Below are positions 48,083 through 57,112 of a stretch of 64,000 nucleotides of DNA, one piece after another. Source of the stretch: Rathayibacter sp. VKM Ac-2856 (lineage in GTDB: Bacteria > Actinomycetota > Actinomycetes > Actinomycetales > Microbacteriaceae); NCBI RefSeq assembly GCF_013205055.1, contig NZ_JABMLF010000005.1:124001-188000 (forward strand). The letters are read 5' to 3'. Under the pieces are notes generated by a model. It saw only the letters and a list, made by a program, of their open reading frames with translations. It was not told the origin of the DNA and searched no databases. A program made the position numbers and the translations under genes. Position 1 is the stretch's first letter, and every line of letters begins with the position of its first letter.

Positions 48083-49456
48083 TCAGACCGCGGGCCAGGC
48101 CTCCGGACCCTCGCTGCCCGCCGGGTACTCGTCGAGCGGCACGTCGTCGGCGCGCCACGCGTCGATCGCCGGCTGGACGATGCGCCAGCACTCCTCGGCC
48201 GCGTCGCCGCGCACCGAGAGCGACGGGTCGTCGTCGAGGATCCCCGAGATGACCTCGCCGTAGGCCAGCAGCTCCCCCGCCCCGAAGGTCGCCTCGAGCG
48301 ACGCGCGCTCGAGCGTGTACGGGTCGCCGGGGCCGTTGATGTTCAGCTCGAGCGCCATCTGGTCCGGCGCGAGGAACAGCCGCAGCACCGACGCCTCGGC
48401 CGTCCCGTGGAAGCCGGACGGCAGGTGCGGCACCGGCTTGAAGCGGATGACGACCTCGCGCCGCCGCTCCCCCAGCGCCTTGCCGGAGCGCAGCGTGAAC
48501 GGCACGCCCGCCCAGCGCCAGGTGTCGATCTCGACGGTCAGCTCGGCGAGGGTCTCCGTCTTCCGCGACGGGTCGACGCCCTTCTCGTCGGCGTACGCGG
48601 GCAGCTCGCGCCCGTCGACCGACCCGGCGGTGTAGCGGGCGCGCCGCGAGCTCGCGGCGAGGTCCTCGCCCTTCAGCCGGGTGGCCCGCAGCACGATCCC
48701 CTTGGCGTCGCGCAGGTCGGCCGCGTCGAGCGTCGACGGCGGCTCCATAGCGACGACCGCGAGCACCTGCAGCAGGTGGCTCTGGATCATGTCGATCAGT
48801 GCGCCCGCGCCGTCGTAGTAGCCGGCGCGCCCCTCCAGGCCCAGCTGCTCGTCGTAGACGATGGCGACGCTCTCGATGTGCTCGGCCGACCAGAGCGGCT
48901 CGAGGATGCGGTTCGCGAAGCGCAGGCCGAGCAGGTTCATCACGGTCGCGCGGCCGAGGAAGTGGTCGACGCGGTGCACGCGGTCCTCGGGCACGAGGGC
49001 GGCGACGCGCGCGTTGAGGTCGCGCGCCGACTCCTCGTCGACGCCGAACGGCTTCTCGAGGGCGAGCACGGTGCCCTCCGGCAGGTCGTGCGCGGCGAGC
49101 GCGTCGCAGGCCTTCGCGGCGACGGCCGGCGGCAGGGCGAAGTAGATCGCTACCGGGCCCTCGCAGCTCGCGAGCAGCGCGGCGAGCGCCTGGGCGTCGG
49201 TGACGTCGACCTGCTGGTAGCGCGTCCCGGAGACGAGCGCCTCGATGCCGTCCCCCGACGCGGTCTCGGTGGCGAAGGAGGTGGAGACCACCTCGTGCCA
49301 GTGCTCCTGCGTCCAGTCCTCCTGGCCCGCGCCGACGAGGTGCAGGCGGCGATCGGGCTCCCGGGTCAGGAGCTGACCGACAGCGGGGAGGAGGAGGCGG
49401 GCGGACAGGTCGCCCGTCGCACCGAGGATGAGCAGCGTGTGGACCGACTGAGGCAT
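48083..49456 (-). CDS. zwf: Glucose-6-phosphate dehydrogenase
   Basis: A 457-residue G6PD. NADP site LLILGATGDLSARLLLPAV, EKPFGVDEESARDLN, and the substrate/catalytic segment VHRVDHFLGRATVMNLLGLR, a divergent form of the usual RIDHYLGKE. A second ATG three codons upstream is possible; 49456 is preferred for the typical start of the fold. Oxidises glucose 6-phosphate to the lactone. It is monocistronic, divergent from the GH15 gene. Slightly shorter than typical (about 490-515). Confidence 0.85.
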   Translation of the reverse strand: MPQSVHTLLILGATGDLSARLLLPAVGQLLTREPDRRLHLVGAGQEDWTQEHWHEVVSTSFATETASGDGIEALVSGTRYQQVDVTDAQALAALLASCEGPVAIYFALPPAVAAKACDALAAHDLPEGTVLALEKPFGVDEESARDLNARVAALVPEDRVHRVDHFLGRATVMNLLGLRFANRILEPLWSAEHIESVAIVYDEQLGLEGRAGYYDGAGALIDMIQSHLLQVLAVVAMEPPSTLDAADLRDAKGIVLRATRLKGEDLAASSRRARYTAGSVDGRELPAYADEKGVDPSRKTETLAELTVEIDTWRWAGVPFTLRSGKALGERRREVVIRFKPVPHLPSGFHGTAEASVLRLFLAPDQMALELNINGPGDPYTLERASLEATFGAGELLAYGEVISGILDDDPSLSVRGDAAEECWRIVQPAIDAWRADDVPLDEYPAGSEGPEAWPAV

Positions 49457-49574
49457 GCGCCACACCCTACGGCGCCCCTGCCGAGCGTGTCCCGGCCTTG
49501 ACGGCCCTGCTCGGGGGCCCGGCCGGCTCCGCCCGCCGCGGGAGCGCCCAGCGTTCTGCTGCGAAGATCAGCGC

Positions 49575-51347
49575 ATGGTCTCCCCGATCGAGGACTACGC
49601 CGTCCTCTCCGACTGCTGCACCGCCGCTCTCGTCTCCCGCGAGGGCGGCATCGACTGGCTCTGCCTGCCCCGCTTCGACTCCGCCTCGATCTTCGGCGCG
49701 CTCCTCGGCGGTGACGACCAGGGCCGGTGGTCGCTCCGGCCGATGGACGCCGAGGCGACCGTGGAGCGCCACTACCTGGGCGACACCCTCGCGCTCGTCA
49801 CGACCTGGACCACCGCCACCGGCGTGGTCGAGGTCACCGACGTGATGCCGCTGCGCGACGACCGCGCCGAGCTGGTGCGCCGGGTGAGGGGCGTCTCGGG
49901 CTCCGTGCGGATGCGGCAGGAGCTGCGGATCCGCTTCGACTACGCCCGCACGATGCCGTGGGTGCGCCAGGAGGGGACGGACGAGGACCCGCTGCTCGTC
50001 GCCGTCGCCGGGCCGGACGCGGTCGTCGTCCGCGGCGTGCGGCTCTCGGCGACCGATCACGTGCACTCCGCCGAGTTCGACGTCGCGCCCGGCGAGACGG
50101 TGGACCTCTCGATGGCGTGGTTCCCCTCGCACCAGCGCGCCCCGAAGGTGCTCGACGTCGACAGGGCGATCGAGCGCACGGTCGACTGGTGGTCGGAGTG
50201 GGCCGGATCGATCCGCTACGACGGCCCCTACCGCGAGGCCGTGGTCCGCTCGCTGCTGACACTCCGGGCGCTCACCGACGACCAGACCGGCGGCATCGTC
50301 GCCGCCGCGACCACGTCGCTGCCGGAGGAGTTCGGCGGCAGCCGCAACTGGGACTACCGCTACGTCTGGCTCCGCGACGCCTCGCTCACCCTCGAGGCGC
50401 TGCTCGCGCACGGCTTCGAGCGGGAGGCGCAGAAGTGGCGCGCCTGGCTGCTGCGGGCGGTCGCCGGCGCTCCGGAGGACGTGCAGATCATGTACGGGCT
50501 GGCCGGCGAGCGCGATCTGGCCGAGCGGACGATGCCGAGCCTGCCCGGCTACGACGGCGCGTCCCCGGTGCGGATCGGCAACGCCGCCGTCGACCAGTAC
50601 CAGGCCGACGTGATCGGCGAGGTGATGGTGGCCCTGCACGAGGCGCGGGCCGCGGGCGTCGACGAGACGGAGTTCTCCTGGCCGCTGCAGCGCGCGCTGC
50701 TCGGCTTCGTCGAGGCCAACTGGCAGCGGCCGGACAACGGCATCTGGGAGATCCGCGGCGATCCGCGGCACTTCACCCACTCCCGGGTGATGGTCTGGGC
50801 GGCGCTGGACCGCGGTGTCCGGGCGGTCCGCGAGCACGGCCTCGACGGCCCGGTCGAGACGTGGGAGCGGCTGCGCGAGACCGTCCGCGCCGAGATCGAG
50901 GAGCAGGGCTTCGACGCCGAGCGCGGGCACTATGTGCAGTCCTACGGCTCGACCGAGGTCGACGCGTCGCTGCTCGTGCTGCCGATGGTCGGCTTCGTCG
51001 CCGCCGACGACCCGCGGATGCTCGGCACGGTCGCCGAGCTGGAGCGAGCGCTGATGCACGACGGGCTGCTGCACCGCTACCGCACGGAGTCCTCGGTCGA
51101 CGGCCTCGCCGGCGGCGAGCACCCGTTCCTCGCCTGCTCGTTCTGGCTGGTCAGCCAGTACGCCGCCTCGGGCCGCCTCGCCGACGCCCGGACCCTGATG
51201 GACCGCCTCGTCGGCCTCTGCAACGACGTGGGGCTGCTCTCGGAGGAGTACGACGTCGAGAACCGTCGGCACGCGGGCAACACCCCGCAGGCGCTCTCGC
51301 ACCTCGCACTGGTCCAGGCCGCCGACGCGATCGCGGCGCACCGATGA
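49575..51347 (+). CDS. Glycoside hydrolase family 15 protein (glucoamylase or trehalase)
   Basis: A 590-residue protein. An N-terminal beta-sandwich (PIEDYAVLSDCCTAALVSRE, GGIDWLCLPRFDSASIFGALL) precedes an (alpha/alpha)6 barrel with NWDYRYVWLRDASLTLEALL and FGGSRNWDYRYVWLRDA-type contacts; the second catalytic Glu region is VGLLSEEYDVENRRHAGNTPQ. No signal peptide, so it is intracellular. In actinobacteria this GH15 group often cleaves trehalose, and otsAB lie 4 kb away, so trehalase is the better guess; glucoamylase cannot be excluded. It overlaps the next gene by four bases. Confidence 0.85.
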   Translation: MVSPIEDYAVLSDCCTAALVSREGGIDWLCLPRFDSASIFGALLGGDDQGRWSLRPMDAEATVERHYLGDTLALVTTWTTATGVVEVTDVMPLRDDRAELVRRVRGVSGSVRMRQELRIRFDYARTMPWVRQEGTDEDPLLVAVAGPDAVVVRGVRLSATDHVHSAEFDVAPGETVDLSMAWFPSHQRAPKVLDVDRAIERTVDWWSEWAGSIRYDGPYREAVVRSLLTLRALTDDQTGGIVAAATTSLPEEFGGSRNWDYRYVWLRDASLTLEALLAHGFEREAQKWRAWLLRAVAGAPEDVQIMYGLAGERDLAERTMPSLPGYDGASPVRIGNAAVDQYQADVIGEVMVALHEARAAGVDETEFSWPLQRALLGFVEANWQRPDNGIWEIRGDPRHFTHSRVMVWAALDRGVRAVREHGLDGPVETWERLRETVRAEIEEQGFDAERGHYVQSYGSTEVDASLLVLPMVGFVAADDPRMLGTVAELERALMHDGLLHRYRTESSVDGLAGGEHPFLACSFWLVSQYAASGRLADARTLMDRLVGLCNDVGLLSEEYDVENRRHAGNTPQALSHLALVQAADAIAAHR

Positions 51348-52120
51348 GCGGCCGCAGCACGCGCGCGCCGCGGAGGCGCCGCCGCCCGCTCCGGATCGTC
51401 CTGCTGAGCCTCGGCGCCCTCCTCGCGGTCGCGGTGCTCGCCTTCCTGACCTGGTCCTCGATCGTGATGGGACCCGATCCGGAGGCCCTCGCCCGCGTCG
51501 ACGCGGACCCCGCGGTCGCCGTCGAGCGCACCGACAACGCGATCGTGATGAGCCCGACCGACGACGCCGGCACGTCCCTCCGCGGCACGGGACTCGTCTT
51601 CGTCCCCGGCGCCAAGGTCGACGCCGCCTCCTACGAGGCGACCCTCGCGCCGCTCGTAGAGGAGGGCGCGAGCGTCGTCATCACCCGGCCGATCCTGCAT
51701 CTCGCGTTCTTCGACCTGCGCTCGCTCGAGACCTTCACCGAGCAGGCCGACGGCGTCGACGAGTGGCTGGTCGGCGGCCACTCCCTCGGCGGCGTGAAGG
51801 CCTGCCAGTGGGGCGACGACCCCGAGGTCGCCGGCCTGGTGCTCCTCGGCAGCTACTGCGCGAACGACCTCTCCGCCTCGGGTCTGCCGGTGCTCAGCCT
51901 GAGCGGCTCGGAGGACGGCCTCAGCACGCCCGCGAAGGTCGCGGCGGCGAGCGGCCGGCTGCCCGCCGACGCCGTGTCCGTCGAGATCGACGGGGCGAAC
52001 CACGCCGCGTTCGGCTGGTACGGCCCGCAGCCGGGCGACGGCACCGCGACGATCAGCCACGAGGAGTCCGACGCGGAGATCGCCGAGGCGCTCCTCGCGT
52101 TCGCGGCGGAGCGGGGCTAG
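51344..52120 (+). CDS. Alpha/beta hydrolase, membrane-anchored or exported
   Basis: A 258-residue protein. A basic N-terminus (RAPRRRRRPLR) and one hydrophobic helix (IVLLSLGALLAVAVLAFLTW) suggest an anchor or uncleaved signal. The hydrolase core has LVFVPGAKVDAASYEATLAP, the nucleophile elbow VGGHSLGGVKACQ and a C-terminal DGANHAAFGWYGPQPGDG supplying His. Substrate unknown. It is coupled to the GH15 gene by a four-base overlap. Confidence 0.8.
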   Translation: MSGRSTRAPRRRRRPLRIVLLSLGALLAVAVLAFLTWSSIVMGPDPEALARVDADPAVAVERTDNAIVMSPTDDAGTSLRGTGLVFVPGAKVDAASYEATLAPLVEEGASVVITRPILHLAFFDLRSLETFTEQADGVDEWLVGGHSLGGVKACQWGDDPEVAGLVLLGSYCANDLSASGLPVLSLSGSEDGLSTPAKVAAASGRLPADAVSVEIDGANHAAFGWYGPQPGDGTATISHEESDAEIAEALLAFAAERG

Positions 52121-52128
52121 GCCCGCTC
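52109..52128 (+). terminator. Short hairpin overlapping stop codon
   Basis: GAGCGGG (52109-52115) pairs with CCCGCTC (52122-52128) around a six-base loop that contains the TAG stop of the hydrolase. It lies between convergent genes, with the MscS stop at 52144. No U-tract, so a weak terminator call. Confidence 0.4.
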
Positions 52129-52143
52129 CTCCCCCGTCGCGGC

Positions 52144-53337
52144 TCAGTCGCGCTGGCGGCCGTCGCGGTCCGGCGCCTCGCGCAGGTCGATCATCCCGGT
52201 GAACAGGGCGCCGCGCTCGTTCGACTCCCGGTCGCCCGAGAACAGATTGTCGGGAGCCGATCGCACGTGGCTGCGAGGTGCCGGCGCGGTGCCCGCCTCC
52301 TCGTGCTGCATCTCGACGCGCTGGCGCGGCAGGGCGATCGGGTCGCTCTCGTGCAGCCAGGTGACCAGCCGCTCGCGCACGTAGCAGCGCAGGTCGAAGA
52401 GCGTCGGCGCGTCCTTCGCGGTGACGAGCACGCGGATGCGGACGTAGCCGCCGATCGCGTCGGTGACCTGGAGCACGCTCACGCGGTGGTCCCAGAGCTC
52501 GGTCTCCTCGAGGATGCGGTGCAGCTCCGCGCGCATCTCCTCGGGGCGCACGCGCCAGTCGAGGTCGAGCTCGACCGCGCCGAGCAGCTCGGAGCCGGTG
52601 CGGGTCCAGTTCTGGAACGGCTGCGTTGTGAAGTAGTTCGTCGGGAGCACCAGGCGGCGGTCGTCCCAGAGGTGCACGACCACGTAGGTCAGCGTGATCT
52701 CCTCGATCCGGCCCCACTCGTTCTCGACGATCACCACGTCGTCCAGGCGGATCGCGTCGCTGAAAGCCAGCTGCATCCCCGCGAAGATGTTGGTGAGGCT
52801 CGACTGCGCGGCGAGACCGGCGACGATCGACAGCACTCCGGCGGAGGCGAGCAGCGACGCCCCGGCGGTTCGCGCCTCGGGGAACGTGAGCAGCGAGGCG
52901 CCGATCGCGATCACGACGACGGCCGCGACGGCCACCCGCCGGATGATCGTCATCTGCGTGCGCAGGCGCCGGGCCCGCCGGTTGTCGGCGGTGTCGGTGC
53001 GGTAGCGCTCGGCGCCGAGGTCCTCGAGGAAGACGAAGGTCGCGCCGACCAGCCAGGCCGCGGCGCCGATCGTGGCGATCTGGAAGACCCTGTCGATCAG
53101 GCCCGGCCAGACGTCGCCGGAGACGGTCGCGGCGAGCGCGGCCCAGACGGCGATGGTCAGCAGCAGGACGCGGAAGGGGATGCGCACCCGGCGGATCAGC
53201 AGTCGCGCCCAGGTCTTGCGCTTGCCGATCGAGCGGAAGATCAGGGCGACGACCGCGGTCGCGACGACGGCGATCACGACGGCGATGAGGACGGCGAGGG
53301 CGATGCCGCCGATCTCGGGGAGGACGTCTTCGGGCAC
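52144..53337 (-). CDS. MscS-family mechanosensitive channel
   Basis: A 397-residue protein. About four hydrophobic segments in the N-terminal 180 residues, then the MscS pore helix region TAGASLLASAGVLSIVAGLA and AAQSSLTNIFAGMQLAFSD, the beta-domain motif IRLDDVVIVENEWGRIEEIT and RLVLPTNYFTTQPFQNW. The C-terminal 60 residues are polar. It relieves osmotic pressure in the cell membrane. GTG start at 53337 with GAAAGGA upstream. It is separated from the tRNA gene upstream by about 180 bases. Confidence 0.88.
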   Translation of the reverse strand: MPEDVLPEIGGIALAVLIAVVIAVVATAVVALIFRSIGKRKTWARLLIRRVRIPFRVLLLTIAVWAALAATVSGDVWPGLIDRVFQIATIGAAAWLVGATFVFLEDLGAERYRTDTADNRRARRLRTQMTIIRRVAVAAVVVIAIGASLLTFPEARTAGASLLASAGVLSIVAGLAAQSSLTNIFAGMQLAFSDAIRLDDVVIVENEWGRIEEITLTYVVVHLWDDRRLVLPTNYFTTQPFQNWTRTGSELLGAVELDLDWRVRPEEMRAELHRILEETELWDHRVSVLQVTDAIGGYVRIRVLVTAKDAPTLFDLRCYVRERLVTWLHESDPIALPRQRVEMQHEEAGTAPAPRSHVRSAPDNLFSGDRESNERGALFTGMIDLREAPDRDGRQRD

Positions 53338-53488
53338 GGCGATCCTTTCGGGTGGGGAACGGGAGCGCGCACCATCGAGCGGATCGGACGAAGAGGGCAG
53401 CCTCGCACGGACGCGGCGACGGCGGTGCCGCTTGTGCGCGGATGCCCAGGCGGGGGGCCCGGCCTCGGGCACCCGCGGAAACGACGAA

Positions 53489-53511
53489 ACGCCCGCCGCA
53501 GTGGCGAGCGT
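53489..53511 (-). terminator. Terminator downstream of tRNA-Lys
   Basis: ACGCTCGCC and GGCGGGCGT (minus strand) form a nine-base stem with one G-U pair and an ACTGC loop, followed by TTCGTCGTTT. It begins seven bases after the tRNA's encoded CCA and is therefore the tRNA terminator. Confidence 0.75.
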
Positions 53512-53517
53512 CTCGAG

Positions 53518-53593
53518 TGGTGCACCCCCTCGGACTTGAACCGAGAACCCACTGATTAAGAGTCAGTTGCTCTGCCGATTGAGCTAGAGGTGC
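53518..53593 (-). tRNA. tRNA-Lys (CTT)
   Basis: The minus strand reads GCACCTCTAGCTCAATCGGC, then the anticodon arm ACTGA-CTCTTAA-TCAGT with anticodon CTT, a T arm with GGTTCAAGTCC, and the acceptor GGGGTGC plus discriminator A. CCA is encoded. All four stems pair normally. It decodes AAG, the main lysine codon here. Confidence 0.97.
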
Positions 53594-53690
53594 GTGGCGA
53601 CCGGCGAATCGTGCGTGCCGAACCGAGGGATCACATTACCAGCGTCCACCCCCGTTTCGTCAAATCGACACTCGGACGGCCGCGCCCCCT

Positions 53691-53928
53691 GCCGATCGAG
53701 CAGCCCGCGCAGCGGGCACCATGTTGATCGAGTAGCGGCCGGAGGCCGCGTATCGAGATCCACCCTCCTGCACACGTGGGTCTCGATACGCGCTGCGCGC
53801 TACTCGACCAGCAAAGGAGCGCACCGGGCGCCCCACCCATGCTGATCGAGTAGCGGCCGCAGGCCGCGAATCGAGATCCACGCGTGCAGAACGTGGGTCT
53901 CGATACGCGCTGCGCGCTCCTCGACCCG
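53691..53928. repeat. Family-C intergenic repeat, cluster 7
   Basis: Five units, mostly of the GTTGATCGAGTAGCGGCCGGAGGCCGC and TCTCGATACGCGCTGCGCGCTACTCGACC type, fill most of the 367-base gap between tRNA-Lys and hisN. The last one has lost part of the core. The remaining stretch has no visible gene; the hisN promoter should lie within the last 30 bases. Confidence 0.88.
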
Positions 53929-53960
53929 CGCGCGGCGGGGCCGCTCAGTATCGTGGACGC

Positions 53961-54806
53961 GTGACTCTCGACGACGACCTCCGCCTCGCCCTCCGCCTCG
54001 CCGACGCCGCCGACGCGATCTCGCGCGAGCGCTTCCTCGCCCTCGACCTCGTCGTGGACACCAAGCCCGACAGCACCCCCGTCTCGGACGCCGACCGCGC
54101 CGTCGAGGAGGCGATCCGCTCGATCCTCGCCGCCGAGCGCCCCGACGACGCGATCCTCGGCGAGGAGTTCGGCACCTCCGGCGACGCCGCGCGGCAGTGG
54201 ATCCTCGACCCGATCGACGGCACCGCCCACTTCGTCCGCGGCGTCCCGATCTGGGCGACCCTGATCGCCCTGGCGATCGACGGCGTGCCGGTGGTCGGCG
54301 TCGTGTCGGCCCCCGCGCTCGGCAAGCGCTGGTGGGCCTCGAAGGGCGCCGGCGCCTGGGTCGACGAGAGCCGCGCCCCCCTCGGCAGCCTCGACCTGCC
54401 GGACGGCCTGCGCGGCGTCCTGGTCGCCCCCGCCGCCGAGGAGCCGCGCCGCCTGCAGGTCTCGGGCGTCGCCTCGCTCGCCGACGCGACCTTCAGCTAC
54501 AACAGCATCCAGCAGTGGGACGGCGCCGGCCGGCTCGAGCAGCTGCTCGAGCTCGCCCGCACGGTCTGGCGCGACCGCGCCTACGGCGACGCCTGGCCCT
54601 ACATGCTCGTCGCCGAGGGCCTCATCGACGGCGCCGGCGAGTTCGACGTCAAGCCCTACGACCTCGCCGCGCTCGTCCCCATCGTCCAGGAGGCGGGCGG
54701 CCGCTTCACCTCCGCCGACGGCGAGGACGGCCCCTGGCACGGCAGCGCCGTCGCCACCAACGGCCACCTGCACGACGCCGTGCTCGCGATCGCCGCGCGC
54801 CGATGA
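53961..54806 (+). CDS. hisN: Inositol monophosphatase family; probable histidinol-phosphatase HisN
   Basis: A 281-residue IMPase-fold phosphatase. Metal residues: GEEFG (Glu), WILDPIDGTAHFVRGVP (DPIDGT) and YGDAWPYMLVAEGLIDG (WD-type motif). In actinobacteria such a protein (HisN) dephosphorylates L-histidinol phosphate. No other his gene is here, so the specific substrate is from family knowledge and remains probable; inositol phosphatase is the alternative. GTG start at 53961; overlaps the lipoprotein gene by four bases. Confidence 0.82.
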   Translation: MTLDDDLRLALRLADAADAISRERFLALDLVVDTKPDSTPVSDADRAVEEAIRSILAAERPDDAILGEEFGTSGDAARQWILDPIDGTAHFVRGVPIWATLIALAIDGVPVVGVVSAPALGKRWWASKGAGAWVDESRAPLGSLDLPDGLRGVLVAPAAEEPRRLQVSGVASLADATFSYNSIQQWDGAGRLEQLLELARTVWRDRAYGDAWPYMLVAEGLIDGAGEFDVKPYDLAALVPIVQEAGGRFTSADGEDGPWHGSAVATNGHLHDAVLAIAARR

Positions 54807-55300
54807 GCCGTCGCCGCTCGCTCCTCGTCGCGGCGGCCCTCGCCGCCTCCGCCCTCTCCCTCGCTGCCTGCTCCTCCGTCGTCGGCGCCGACGGTCCGGA
54901 GGCGGCGCGCGACGAGACCGGTGTCGTCACCACCGCGGGCACCGTCGACGCCTTCTCCGTAGCCGACGGCGACTGCCTCCAGGCGCCGGACGACGACCGG
55001 ATCGCGGACTTCGAGGCCGTCCCGTGCGCCGACCTGCACGATCTCGAGGTCTTCCACGTCTTCGCGCAGCCCGGCGACGACTACACGAGCCGCAACACCC
55101 TCCTCGCCCAGGCGGACGCGGGCTGCGTGCCCGAGTTCGGAGCCGCCGTCGGCATCGCCTACGGCGACTCCGCCCTCGAGTACCGCAGCTTCGTCCCGTC
55201 CGAGGTGAGCTGGCGCCACGGCGACCGCGCCGTACTCTGCGCCGTCTACGACCCGGCGAACGGCGCGAGCATCGGCAGCCTCCTCGGCGCCGCGCGCTGA
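54803..55300 (+). CDS. Septum-formation-type lipoprotein
   Basis: A 165-residue secreted lipoprotein: basic N-terminus (MSRRRS), hydrophobic stretch and lipobox LAAC with Cys about residue 23. The mature part has VADGDCLQAPDD, VPCADLHDLEVFHVF and VLCAVYDP, the cysteine pattern of the actinobacterial 'septum formation' family (PF13845-like). Function unknown beyond localisation. Coupled to hisN by overlap; ends next to the convergent GH1 gene. Confidence 0.82.
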   Translation: MSRRRSLLVAAALAASALSLAACSSVVGADGPEAARDETGVVTTAGTVDAFSVADGDCLQAPDDDRIADFEAVPCADLHDLEVFHVFAQPGDDYTSRNTLLAQADAGCVPEFGAAVGIAYGDSALEYRSFVPSEVSWRHGDRAVLCAVYDPANGASIGSLLGAAR

Positions 55301-56680
55301 TCAGCCCGACTCCTCCCCCGCTCTCCCGCCGAGGAAGCGGGCGAGCCACTGGGCGCTCGTCTTGAGCGTCCGGCGCTGGGTCGAGTAGTCGACGTGCACG
55401 AGACCGAAGCGCCGGGTGTACCCCCACGCCCACTCGAAGTTGTCCATCAGCGACCAGACGAAGTAGCCGCGCAGCGGCAGGCCCCGCTCGACCGCGTCGC
55501 GGCAGGCCCCGATGTGCTGCTCGAGGTACGCGGTGCGCTCGGGGTCGTCGACCGAGCCGTCGGGAGCGACGACGTCGGCGTAGGCCGAGCCGTTCTCGGT
55601 GACGACGAGCGGCAGCGCGGGCGCCAGGGCGTGCGCCTGCTCGAGGACGTCGAGCAGGCCGTCCGGGTGGATCTCCCACCCCATCAGCGTCCTCGGCGCA
55701 CCGGTGTCGACGATCTCCACCGTCTCGCTGCCCGGGTACGAGCTCGCGGCGGCGGCGGCGACGGTGCCGGCGCGGACGGTGTGCCGGCTGTAGTAGTTGA
55801 TCCCGAGGAAGTCGACCGGCGCGGAGATCGCGGCGAGGTCCTCCGCCGGCGCGTGCTCGGCGAACCAGTCCTGCTCGCCGAGGTCCTCGATGACGTCCTC
55901 GGGGTACGCGCCGGTCAGCACCGGATCGAGGAACAGCCGGTTGCTCAGCCCGTCGATCCGCCGCGCGGCGTCCCGGTCCGCGGCGCTCTCGGTGGCCGGG
56001 CGGACGGAGTAGAGGTTGAGCGTGATGCCGACCGTGGCGGTGGGCATCGCCTCGCGCAGGCGCGGCAGGGCGAGTCCGTGGCCGAGCAGCAGGTGGTGCG
56101 CGGCGCGGGCGGCCGAGGCACCCTCCGTCCGCCCGGGGGCGTGCACCCCGCTGGCGTAGCCGAGGAACGACGAGCACCAGGGCTCGTTCAGCGTGATCCA
56201 GTCGCCGATCACGTCGCCGAGCGACTCCGCGACGATCGCGGCGTAGTCGGCGAAGCGCGAGGCCGTGTCGCGCTCGAGCCAGCCGCCGCGCTCCTCGAGC
56301 GCCTGCGGGAGATCCCAGTGGTAGAGGGTCGCCCACGGCGTCACACCGCGCTCGAGCAGTCCCTCCGCGAGACGGCGGTAGAAGTCCAGGCCCGCCGGAT
56401 TCCCCGGCCCCGTGCCGTCGGCCTGGATCCGCGACCAGGAGAGCGAGAAGCGGTAGGCGTCCACCCCGAGGTCGGCCATGATGCCGATGTCCTCGCGGTA
56501 GCGGTGGTAGTGGTCGTCGGCCGGCTCGCCCGTCCTGCCGTCGGCGATCGCACCGGGCCGGCGGGCGAACGCGTCCCAGATGCTGTCCCCCCGGCCGTCC
56601 TCGGACACGGCGCCCTCGATCTGGTACGCCGCGGTCGCGGTCCCGAAGACGAAGTCGGCGGGCAGATCGCTGCGCTGCAC
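55301..56680 (-). CDS. Glycoside hydrolase family 1 beta-glucosidase
   Basis: A 459-residue GH1 enzyme of typical length: DFVFGTATAAYQIEGAVSED near the N-terminus, catalytic acid/base in WITLNEPWCSSFLGYASG, nucleophile Glu in LPLVVTENGSAYAD, and SLMDNFEWAWGYTRRFGL near the end. No signal peptide: it splits beta-glucosides imported by the adjacent ABC transporter. GTG start at 56680, one base after the tautomerase stop. Last gene of the leftward operon. Confidence 0.93.
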   Translation of the reverse strand: MQRSDLPADFVFGTATAAYQIEGAVSEDGRGDSIWDAFARRPGAIADGRTGEPADDHYHRYREDIGIMADLGVDAYRFSLSWSRIQADGTGPGNPAGLDFYRRLAEGLLERGVTPWATLYHWDLPQALEERGGWLERDTASRFADYAAIVAESLGDVIGDWITLNEPWCSSFLGYASGVHAPGRTEGASAARAAHHLLLGHGLALPRLREAMPTATVGITLNLYSVRPATESAADRDAARRIDGLSNRLFLDPVLTGAYPEDVIEDLGEQDWFAEHAPAEDLAAISAPVDFLGINYYSRHTVRAGTVAAAAASSYPGSETVEIVDTGAPRTLMGWEIHPDGLLDVLEQAHALAPALPLVVTENGSAYADVVAPDGSVDDPERTAYLEQHIGACRDAVERGLPLRGYFVWSLMDNFEWAWGYTRRFGLVHVDYSTQRRTLKTSAQWLARFLGGRAGEESG

Positions 56681-56681
56681 G

Positions 56682-57044
56682 TCAGGCCTCCTTCGACGGA
56701 GCGAGCCAGTCGCCGTCGCCGTTCTCGCTGAGGGCGATCAGGATGTCGTCGCGCTTGATGCCGAGCTCGGCGAGCCGGTCGACGATCAGGGTCGCGCCGC
56801 GCTGCTTGACCTCGGGGCTGTACCCGGTGAAGGCGAGGATCTGCACGAAGACGATGTCGCTGCGGTCGGCGTCGGGGTACGTGCGGCTGTAGAAGAGGTC
56901 GCCCTCCTCGTGCACCTGGAAGATCTGGAAGAGGTCGTCGGCCGGCATCTCCCAGCCGTCGACGAGAGCGCTGTGGATCGCCGCGCTCATCTGCGGTCGG
57001 AGGTGGGCGAGGGGCTGGTGCAGGTCGATGCGGACGAGAGGCAT
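56682..57044 (-). CDS. Tautomerase family protein
   Basis: A 120-residue protein starting MPLVRIDLHQPLAHLRPQ, so that Pro2 is the catalytic base of the 4-oxalocrotonate tautomerase superfamily; FQIFQVHEEGDLFYSRTYPD and VQILAFTGYSPEVKQRGATL belong to the Tautomerase_2 (PF14552) group. Isomerises an enol/keto acid. Its place in a sugar and aromatic-degradation-like operon suggests handling of an enol intermediate or aglycone. Substrate unknown. Confidence 0.85.
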   Translation of the reverse strand: MPLVRIDLHQPLAHLRPQMSAAIHSALVDGWEMPADDLFQIFQVHEEGDLFYSRTYPDADRSDIVFVQILAFTGYSPEVKQRGATLIVDRLAELGIKRDDILIALSENGDGDWLAPSKEA

Positions 57045-57078
57045 GGTGACTCCATTCGTGGAAGGGCGGGAAGGAACG

Positions 57079-57112
57079 GGGACGGCGGCGGATCAGGGAC
57101 GGCGGCGGATCA
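57079..57112. repeat. 17-bp tandem duplication at a gene end
   Basis: GGGACGGCGGCGGATCA occurs twice in a row (57079-57095 and 57096-57112). The second copy ends at the TGA stop of the aldo/keto reductase (minus strand), so the first copy may be a recent duplication of the gene's 3' end. Confidence 0.9.
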
